Origin: Mermis nigrescens
Lineage: Eukaryota; Nematoda; Enoplea; Mermithida; Mermithidae
Direction of reading: 5' to 3'
Assembly (NCBI GenBank): GCA_036768485.1
Contig: JAVLUZ010000157.1
Location: 11,532,342-11,596,341, forward strand
DNA length: 64,000 bases
Positions within the stretch are counted from its first letter, which is position 1, and each line of letters opens with the position of its first letter. A model generated the notes under the pieces. That model did not search any database. It had not been told where the DNA came from and saw nothing but the letters and a program-made list of their open reading frames with translations. This document shows positions 35,669-64,000 of the stretch, piece after piece. Both the position numbers and the translations under genes were made by a program.

Positions 35669-36767
35669 GTAATTATTTGCAGTCAACTGCAAATAGTATA
35701 GCACACAATATAATATTATTTTCAGTCAAAAACCAGTGGCCTAGACTGCAAATAAGATTGGACACAGTTTGATATTATTTACAGTCAAAAACAGCGGCCT
35801 AGACTGCTGTTTTTAATATTTTTAATAATATTTTTAATATTTTTAATATATAATATTGCGCATAGTGTACTATTATTTTCAGTCAAAAACCAGCGACCTT
35901 AACTGTAAATAATATAACACAGTGTACTATATTATTTGCAGTCTAGGTCGCTAGTTTTTGACTGCAAATGATATGACAGTGTCCGATCTTATTTGCAGTC
36001 TAGGCCGCTAGTTTTTGACTGCAAACATTGTGTCCGATCGTATTTAGGAATTTTTCGAGAACATGATGACCTTCGTGTTTTTTGTCAAAAATGCTATTTT
36101 CCTAGGTTTTCGACATTTCTGAATCCAAAAAAGGTGGTTTTATCGATCGGAACGCGTTTTTTCTTTTTTTATGCATGTTTTGAGAAAAAATCCTTTTTCA
36201 CTTTTCAATTTGTGGCGACAGCAATTGCTTGCGGATTCAGATTGATGCCAGACATGGGCTAAGCCTAAGGCTTAATGGAGCAAAAATTGCTCCGCTCGCT
36301 CCACAATTTTTGCTCCATTTATCTCAGGCTTAGCCCATGTGCTGGCATCGATGTGAATGCACATAACTGAGCCTAAGCCTAAGACATTGGTAACCCTCCT
36401 CAGTCACAGTACCCCGAGGCTTCTGATAATCCGAAACATTCCCAAAGGCAGAGCTTACTTTTCGCCTATCCTTAAACACATGAACTTCAACAGCCTGTAA
36501 ATCGGTCAATAATGTCGACCACCACCTAATTCTTTCAGATTTGAATTCCTTGACTTTTAATTAGATTAAATCAATCAGGCAATGTTAACTTCTAGAAGGT
36601 CACTACGTTCTCAATATTAGCCCGTTTGCAGTCTAGGCCACTGGTTTTTGACTGTAAATAATATCAGACTGTGTCCAATCGTATTTGCAGTCTAGGTCAC
36701 TGGTTTTTGACTGCAAATACTATTTTAATGTATGTTAAATTATTTGCAGTTGACTGCAAATAATTAC
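35669..36767. mobile_element. 1.1-kb palindromic element with inverted CAGTC...GACTG repeat units
   Basis: The terminal 27 bases (35669-35695) are exactly mirrored at 36741-36767; each contains a near-palindrome TTTGCAGTCAACTGCAAA. Inside are units of about 26 bases. Three in one orientation (CAGTCAAAAACCAGTGGCCT..., near 35726, 35782, 35879) are followed by four inverted ones (GCAGTCTAGGCCGCTAGTTT..., near 35939, 35995, 36629, 36698), each separated by about 30 bases of related spacer (GTGTCCGATCTTATTT). A 110-base hairpin is nested at 36241-36353. Confidence 0.75.
36241..36353. repeat. Large nested hairpin
   Basis: Two concentric stems. The outer arms are GATGCCAG.CATGGGCTAAG (36244 onward) and CTTAGCCCATG.GCTGGCAT (to about 36348). 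The inner arms are AATGGAGCAAAAATTG and CAATTTTTGCTCCATT. The loop is CTCCGCTCGCTCC-like. It lies between the two groups of inverted units of the surrounding 1.1-kb element. Confidence 0.75.
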
Positions 36768-36925
36768 TTACTACCCATTACGATAAATTAAATTTGTTGA
36801 AGTTTTGTTTCAACCCTAGACGCCTCAGCGCACTTTTTAGCTTCACCCTCTGCGCTGAGGCTGAGGCTCCAAAAACGGCGAGTTTTGCTGAGGCTGAGGC
36901 TACGGTCCGATTGCTGACTTATATA

Positions 36926-37599
36926 CACTTAGATTTATGTGGGTGACTTCCGCTTAGGTCGGTATCGCTCCCACTTAAGTCGGTATCACTCCCACCTACA
37001 TTGAGATAAAGGCATTAGTTTGCCTGATGACGTCATAAAAATTACTATTCTGTAGAAGTAGCCATAAGTCGTCATTTTTGTGACTCGCTTGTTGCCTTTT
37101 GCTGTTTGTTTTCACTTTATTGACTGCACGTTTTTATTATTTTCTTGCATTCTTCAAAATTGTAGCGTTTCAGCAACAAATTATATCAGTTCAAAAATTC
37201 TGGATCTGCCTGCCCAACCTGAACAACAAAAATCCTGGATACAGGCCTGGTCTGGTAAGGGAAGATAAATTCCCCTTAGTGAACGTATGCCCTATGGTCA
37301 GTATTGTATTTTATGCACTTTTACCTGCCATACACTTATGTACGTAGCGACGCGAGTCGCATCCCATTACTTAGGCTTATTTTGAACGCTAGCACCAACA
37401 TTTTGGTCAGTCACATGAATCTTCAAAAACGATCCAAGCAGTGCCTTTTTTTGACTTGACTTAAATTGAACAGCTTTCACCGAATACTAACTTGCTGTAT
37501 ACGTACTTATAACAGTGGCTATCTTAATACATATGTGAACCAGCTAAACCAATGGATGGGTTTTCACTTTAGATAATCATGAAATTCCAGATGATGTGA
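36926..37599. other. Intergenic, no supported gene
   Basis: Two near-repeats of TCCCACTTAAGTCGGTATC occur near 36955-36990. Short open frames near 37080-37350 lack splice or family support. The region ends where LINE C similarity begins. Confidence 0.35.
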
Positions 37600-38990
37600 A
37601 TCGCGTAAATGTAACAGATCGTCCGAAAGTTGCTTTTGAAAGTTCGCTAATTTCCTTGGCGTTAAATTAGCTAAAACCCACATATTCTGTTGATCCCAAT
37701 GGGTTTTGCGCATACTTTATACAACAAATTTGTGATGTTTTGATTGCTCCCCTGTCTACAATTTTTGAAGTCTCTTATAGAACTGGAAGACTTCCCAAGT
37801 CCTGCTTAGAAGCCTTGGTGACCCCAGTTTTTTGAAAAAGGAAACCCCCATTTCGTAGAAAATTTTAGACCAATTTCACTCACGTGTATTTTCTGCAAAA
37901 TTATGGAGTCAATAATGAATGATTGTATCATAATTTATTTTAATCGAAACAAGTTTTTGTACCCACAGCAATTCGGTTTTACGAAAAACAAATCGTGTGA
38001 TTCTCAGTTACTAAAATGCAAAAATATTTGGACTAAGAATTTAGATAATCGGATTCCTACTGACATAGTTTATGTAGATTTTTGTAAAGCCTTCGATTCT
38101 GTTGTTCATTCTAAACTGTTACAGAAAGTTGAATATTTGGGAATTTCTGGAGTTTTGCTAAACTGGATTCGATCATTTTTATCAGGCAGATCACAGAAGG
38201 TAAAAATTGACAGTCATATATCTAATTCATTGCCAGTAATAAGCGGTGTTCCTCAAGGAAGTGTTCTGGGTCCCACGTTATTTTTGATCTTTATAAACGA
38301 TTTAGTAGATTCGATTAAAAATAGCAATATAATGTTGTTTGCTGACGATTTGAAAATTTTCAACAAATCTGAAAATTCCATCCTGTTACAGTCTGATCCT
38401 GATTCATTGCATTCTTGGGCCGAAAATGGCAACTGAAAATTAGCTACAAAAAATGTGCAACGTTATACTTGGGTTACGGAAATCCGGAAGTGGGCTATAA
38501 GTTAGATCTATCTGAGTTAGAAAATGCCAAAAATTGTATGAAGGACCTTGGTATTTACATATCTAATGATTTATCATCAGGCATTCATAGTACAAATATA
38601 GCGTCTAAAGCTGCTAGAGTCACATCCTTAATACACAAAACATTCGTCTTAAAAAATACTGCTTTGATGATCAGAGCTTTTAAAACATACGTTAGACCTA
38701 TCCTTGAATACGGATCTGTTGTCTGGAATCCATACCAAATTTAATGAATTTTTTAGCTTACACCTGACAGAGGTACTAGATACGTAAATAACATGAAACT
38801 GTTCATCAAACAATCACGTTTAGATTGTAGAAAACATGACTTTACGAACAGGATGGCTAAATTTGGAACATACTCCCGCAAAATACAGTTGACTGTAATA
38901 ATCCAATAGCTTTCAGAAATATGATTTCGGAAATTGATTTTAGTGTTTATCTTAAGGGGCGTACGTGCTCAACGCGTCGCCATTGTCAAG
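37600..38990 (+). mobile_element. Non-LTR retrotransposon C, 5'-truncated and decayed
   Basis: Only the RT part of ORF2 and the C-terminus remain. Degraded RT motifs begin near 37640. An open stretch at 37903-38436 carries FGFTKNKSCDSQLLKCKN, VYVDFCKAFDS, SGVPQGSVLGPTLFLIFIND and LFADDLKIF. A frameshift near 38420 moves reading to 38415-38744, ending at EYGSVVWNPYQI. The region after 38745 is deleted or scrambled, but the terminal motif (IDFSVYLKG, about 38930-38960) matches the C-terminus of element A. Its end lies within about 50 bases of the ORF1 start of element B. Confidence 0.88.
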
Positions 38991-39038
38991 TCACATAATT
39001 GATCACCGGCTTGTCTTATTATTATTACAATACACATT

Positions 39039-39974
39039 ATGGGCGGTAAAAATCGCGGATCAAAAATTTACGTCAACAATCAACACTCTAAATCACCACC
39101 GCAACGAATGGGAAATTTTACTCTCCTTAATACAGAAGATGACAATAATAGTCTTTGTGTCATTTGCGCGGAGACATTTACGGATAGTCATATTTTGGCT
39201 GTTCAATGTGGACTATGTCATAAGTGGGCACATGCTGAGTGCCTTAATCTACCATCAGCACTTATTTCATATTTCAATAGTTCGTCCTATATTGACGCTT
39301 CTTACTCTTTTCCATTCGTTTGCTCCTTGTGTAAACCCCTGTTCGAAAATTTCGCTTCTTTACCAGCTAAGATGGCTACTTTAGAATCTCGTCTAAACTC
39401 AATTGAATCAAAAATCGGCGCTTCTACGTCACCCAGCATCGTCGATATAGGTTTATTAATTCAAGATGGTCTAGAACGTGAATCGAAAAAGTCGAATGCG
39501 GTCGTATTTGGTTTAGCCGAATCTAACGATGACCTTGTTTTGGTTAAATCTTTAATTGATGATTATAATAAAGACTCTGATTTTTCATCTGCCGATATAA
39601 CGCAGGTATTTAGAGACAGTCCCAAATATTCAGGCAAACCTCAGTTTCTGAAAGTTTGTCTTTCTTTGTCATGTGCTCAACGTCGCTTTATTGGTCTTAT
39701 CAACAAAGTTGTCCGCCCTGCAAATCCAACAAACGTCTACTCAAAATTACGTGCGCGACCAGATTTGTCGTTTCTTCAGCAAAAACGTCAGCGTGAACTT
39801 AACGACGAGTTGCACCAACGACTGGACGTGGGCGAGACTAATCTATATATCGACTTTAGGGATGACTGTGTGAAGAAGAAAACAGTACGAGTCTATGATC
39901 CTCGTTCTACAGCCCCTAAACCATCTAATCCCAAATTTTGTGCTCAACATGGTCAACACGCGTCTAATATTTAG
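39039..39974 (+). CDS. LINE B ORF1: PHD finger, coiled coil, RRM-like
   Basis: Intact 311-codon frame starting MGGKNRGSK. A C4HC3 PHD-type finger lies at about residues 46-97 (CVIC, CGLC, HAEC, CSLC, spacing as in PHD fingers). A heptad-like segment (MATLESRLNSIESKIG) follows, then a region with NAVVFGLAES and VFRDSP that looks like a degenerate RRM, and a conserved RPDLSFLQQKRQREL block. In this class of retrotransposon ORF1 binds element RNA. The finger may tether the particle to chromatin, but that is inference. It shares its whole architecture with ORF1 of element A. Confidence 0.9.
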   Translation: MGGKNRGSKIYVNNQHSKSPPQRMGNFTLLNTEDDNNSLCVICAETFTDSHILAVQCGLCHKWAHAECLNLPSALISYFNSSSYIDASYSFPFVCSLCKPLFENFASLPAKMATLESRLNSIESKIGASTSPSIVDIGLLIQDGLERESKKSNAVVFGLAESNDDLVLVKSLIDDYNKDSDFSSADITQVFRDSPKYSGKPQFLKVCLSLSCAQRRFIGLINKVVRPANPTNVYSKLRARPDLSFLQQKRQRELNDELHQRLDVGETNLYIDFRDDCVKKKTVRVYDPRSTAPKPSNPKFCAQHGQHASNI

Positions 39975-39989
39975 GTAAATTCGCCCCGT

Positions 39990-42755
39990 TATTTTGTTAA
40001 TATTAAATGTTTGCTATGTAATTCTCGTAGTATTGTGAATAAGTTAGGGGAACTTCACTTTCTCTTAAATACTGCAAAATTCGATATATTATTTTTTGTG
40101 AAACCTGGTTAAATGAATCTATTTCCGACAGTCTATTATGTCCGTTGAAAAATTACCTTATTCTCCGATCAGATCGTAAGAATAAGCGGGGAGGTGGAGT
40201 TTTAATTTTTGCTAAACCTTATCTTTATGCTCGATGCGTTAAAGTTCCTGCTTCTCTGTTTGTGTCTGATACTTTAGTAGTTGAAATTTTAAAAGGTGGA
40301 GATGTTATAAGATGTTTGTTAGTTTATAGACCTCCTCAGTATGATTTTGATACTGCACTTCGGATATGTAATTTAATTGAATGGGCTACTAATAGTTGTC
40401 ATCCCGTTATTATAGTAGGTGATCTAAATTTGCCTAAAATTGATTGGTTTCATGGTACTTTTACATTTAATCCATTAAACGAATTATTTTTTGATTACTT
40501 ATCAGCTAGTGGTCTGCAACAGTTAGTTAAAGAAAATACTCACGATAATACTTTGATTGATGTAGTATTTGCTGCATATAACGTTTTTAATTTCCAGGTT
40601 CTTCCTCCTTTTTCAACAAGCGACCATAATTCGATTTCTTTTGAAATTTTAACTAGAACTTTTCAAGATGGAGATAAACCTTGCTTAAATTTCAATAAAG
40701 CGGACTACGAGAGTATAGCTACTTTTTTATCCTCTGTTTCTTGGCCTGACATTTTTTCTACATGCTCAACAGTTAATGACATGTATAATGTTTTTTAAGT
40801 ATATTAAATCCTCTTATTTTTAGTTTTGTACCTACTTTTAGGGCTAAATTAAAATTTAAATACCCTAAAAGCTTACATAAATTATTTCTTAAAAAACGTT
40901 CTCTATGGGATAAGTATAAAAGGTGTAAAACTCCAGGAACTAAAGTTAAATATCGGAATCATTGTAAGGCTCTACGTAGAACTATTCATAATTATTTCTC
41001 TTCTCAAGAAAACAAATTGCTCAAGAATAATAATCCTAAAGCTTTCTATACTTTTGTAAATAATAGGTTAAAAAGTCGCAATGAAATTCCTCCTCTAACA
41101 TTTTCTGATAATAATGTTATAACCGATTCATTACGCAAGGCTAACATTTTTAATGATTATTTCGCTTCAGTGTTTTCTAGTGACATTACTAACGCGAATT
41201 TTCTTTTTCAGAAGCGCTGTGATTTTTCGTTTTCTGACGTTATTTTTAGTGAGGATCGTGTACTGGAAGCCATTAACCATCTAAATAAGTCTATTGCAGT
41301 TGGCCCCGATGGCATATGTAATCTTTTTATTAAAAAATTGTCGTTTCAAATGATAAAGCCGTTAGTTAGTATTTTCACTGTATCTTTTCTGTCTGGAAAT
41401 ATTCCCGAGCTTTGGAGCATGGCACATGTTATTCCAATTTTAAAAAGGGGGATCCAGCATTAGTGGATAATTACAGGCCCGTTTCTCTTTGTTGTTCTAT
41501 TGCCAAAATTATGGAAAGAATTATTAATAGTCAATTGTTAGACTTTCCTAAGGTTAATAAACTAATATCTCCTTTTCAATTTGGTTTTCAAAAGAATAAA
41601 TCTTGTGAAACACAATTGTTAAAGTGTAAATTTTCATGGATTCAGTCGTTAGCTAAAAAAGAAACTGTTGATATAATATATTTAGATTTCTCTAAAGCTT
41701 TTGATAAAGTAAATATGGAAAAACTTCTTATTAAGTTAAACGGATATGGAATAAACGGTAATTTGTATGCATGGTTAAAGGCCTATTTGTTTAATCGTTC
41801 CCAATGTGTTCGCGTTAATCAGTCTTTTTCAGATTATGTGCCTGTTACCAGCGGTGTCGTCCAAGGAAGTGTCCTTGGACCTACGCTCTTTTCGATTTTT
41901 ATAAATGATATATGTGATAATATTTGTAGTACGGTTTATATGTTCGCAGATGATATCAAAATTTTCAATATTAGTCGTAACTGTAAATTATTACAGTCTG
42001 ATTTAGATAAGATTATTGACTGGGCAATTGCATGGGATTTACCTATTTCTCGAACCAAAAGTCAAGTTCTATATTTGGGTAATAATAATCAAAAAGCTGT
42101 TTATAGACTAAATGGGGAAATTATTTCTAGTGATCCGTTTGTCCGTGATTTAGGAGTTTTGATTCCTCGAAATTTAAAATTTAAGGAACATTATAATTCT
42201 TTGATTAAAAAAGCTTTCTTTAGATGTATTTTAATACGCAAATCACTTTTTTCGCGTGATAAAGGTAATCTTGTTAAAGCTTATAGTTGTTATGTTAGAC
42301 CTTTATTAGAGTATTGTTGCAGTGTATGGAACCCCTCTTATCTTAGGGATATAGATAGACTGGAAGCTGTTCAACGTAGATTCACTAAATATATTTTTGG
42401 TTATAATAATATTCTTTCTTACGAGGATCGTTTAACACAACCTAAATTGTGCAGACTTGAATTAAGACGCTTGCAGATTTGTCTGTGTATGATGTATCAA
42501 ATTATTTGTCATAAATCATGTTTGGAAGCTGATGATTTTTTTGTATTTAATCATAATATTACCCGTAGCATTAATAGATTTAAATTAGTTATACCTATTG
42601 TACATTCTAATTTAGAAAAGTTTGATTTCTTTTACAAATACATCGCAGTTTGGAACGATCTTCCTGACTTCATTGTTTCTTCCCCTAACCTAAACATATT
42701 TAAATCTAGATTAGCAAACTTTGATTTATCTAGATATCTTGTGAGGCGCGCGTAA
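39990..42755 (+). pseudogene. LINE B ORF2: endonuclease-reverse transcriptase with three 1-nt frameshifts
   Basis: All domains are present. Endonuclease: CNSRSIVNKLGEL, CETW after a frame change, GDLNLPKIDW, SDHNSISFE. RT: NYRPVSLCC, FGFQKNKSCETQLLKCK, SGVVQGSVLGPTLFSIFIND, MFADDIKIF. C-terminal thumb-like region: EYCCSVWNPSY. The frame breaks at a T6 run near 40090, at GTTTTTTAAG near 40793 (one T short of open) and in a T/A/G homopolymer stretch near 41445. Between the breaks the frame is long and well conserved. The open segments are 40145-40798, 41017-41463 and 41412-42755. Confidence 0.88.
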
Positions 42756-43012
42756 AACTTGTCATTCCATTGACTCGCATGTCCCTTTACTAATTCGTAA
42801 TTGCATTTATTATATATCTTGTCATTTTGTATTTTAACAGTTGGTATTAGTAATAAAATTTTCTTTCGTTCTTTCTTATGCACATACTTTGTTTTATGCA
42901 GATTGTGTATTATGTTCACATTGACAATGCATTTTTACCTACTTTTTATGTGTCTTTTTTAATACTTTTACCTACTGAATAAATTTTCTTCTTCTTCTAA
43001 ATTATTGTTGTT

Positions 43013-43501
43013 GTAGTAGTCGACTGACGCTCAGATGCTAACGCACGAAAGAAACTCACGATTTCTTAAATTGTCAAGGCTAATACACGCACATTTCATC
43101 GCGCCTGATATCATGTTGAGCGACAGGTCAATAAACCTTATATATTTGTGCGTTTCAGTTTTTTATTTAGACAAATTCAGGCAATTGAATTTTTTTCATT
43201 TCGGTCATCGCGAATCGGCCAATTTGAACAGAAAAAGAGAGCCACTTTAGAAACACAACGTGAAGAGAAATTGATCCTAAGCTCTTTGCTTTTGTGCTCT
43301 TTACGGAGGACTGCATTCGAATACCTTACACGAAGCAAAGGAAAACCGAGGAGATCAGATCCTTGAATTTTTGATTTGAGTGAAATTCTTTAATCCATCT
43401 TGTTACTGTGATCGTCAAGCCTAATATTCAATAACGTTAGACTTTCTCATCATAACATTTTTGTTTTCGTATTGAGTCAGTTTTCGTCATACATATTTTA
43501 G
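43013..43501 (+). other. Putative cadherin 5' flank
   Basis: Lies between the LINE B tail and the cadherin start codon (43502). I see no TATA box or clear initiator. Promoter and 5' UTR are inferred only from position. Confidence 0.3.
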
Positions 43502-63791
<20,290 letters not shown>

Positions 63792-64000
63792 GTATTAATG
63801 AAAATAATTATTCGAATTAGCGATTAACTCGTGCGTTTCGTAAGCACAACTTATTGCTATAAGCAACACAACCGACGAAATTGCTTTCGCTTCTTCTTGA
63901 TTTTTTACATTTAATTCTAAATCTTGATTTAAAAATCAGCTTAAACTTAGCTTCTTTCATTTCACTATCTTTAATCAATTGAATTTCATATGATTTGCAT
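63792..64000 (+). other. Start of cadherin intron 20
   Basis: Begins with GTATTA directly after the SLDREKTSKYE-coding sequence. The next exon lies outside the window. Confidence 0.6.

Larger units (their letters stand above)
39000..43012 (+). mobile_element. Non-LTR retrotransposon B, nearly complete
   Basis: CR1/Jockey-type LINE on the plus strand with an intact ORF1 (39039-39974) and an ORF2 (about 39990-42755) that is complete in content but broken by three small frameshifts. The 3' region contains GAATAAATTTT followed by CTT and TTG units ending near 43012, a microsatellite-like tail similar to element A. The 5' boundary is near 39000, abutting element C. No target-site duplication was recognised. 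Confidence 0.92.

Noticed and set aside
36365..36385. CCTAAGCCTAAG resembling telomeric TTAGG
   Set aside because: Two units only, and part of the hairpin-related sequence; not a telomere-type array.

Overview
The window is AT-rich, intron-rich, gene-poor metazoan nuclear DNA. Both confidently called host genes are animal-type: an ER-membrane J-protein of the DNAJB12/DNAJB14 family and a secreted or membrane cadherin. Most of the rest is mobile or repetitive DNA: non-LTR retrotransposons with PHD-finger ORF1 proteins, hAT-type miniature elements, foldback elements and short CpG-rich hairpins. An invertebrate with a repeat-bloated genome fits. I cannot name the phylum from sequence alone.

Layout. 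1-2.6 kb: a 657-bp terminal-inverted-repeat (TIR) element, a CTCCTGAATT minisatellite and an 843-bp hAT-like element with 8-bp target duplications. 2.6-2.9 kb: an inverted duplication of the 3' end of a hAT transposase gene. 2.9-6.75 kb: a nearly full-length non-LTR retrotransposon (minus). 6.75-12.7 kb: mostly repeats, with two weakly supported candidate exons. 12.73-32.66 kb: the nine-exon DNAJB12/14-like gene (minus), whose large introns are packed with repeats. 32.7-37.6 kb: no supported gene, but a 1.1-kb palindromic element. 37.6-43.0 kb: a 5'-truncated retrotransposon directly followed by a second, nearly complete one, both plus. 43.5-64 kb: a cadherin gene (plus), 20 exons in register, running off the right end.

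Gene structures come from conceptual splicing. All cadherin exons join in phase, starting with a signal-peptide-like first exon. DNAJB12/14 exons also join in phase and cover an N-terminal helical region, a J domain with HPD motif, a GGGFP turn, a transmembrane segment and the conserved C-terminal region. One J-protein intron (24920-29583) has no canonical donor; instead both edges carry the same 9-bp direct repeat, AGCTATTGG.

The retrotransposons are broken mainly by single-base length changes in homopolymer runs. The cadherin reading frame has a similar break at a T6 run. This could be real decay or assembly error, and it affects how every gene model here should be read.
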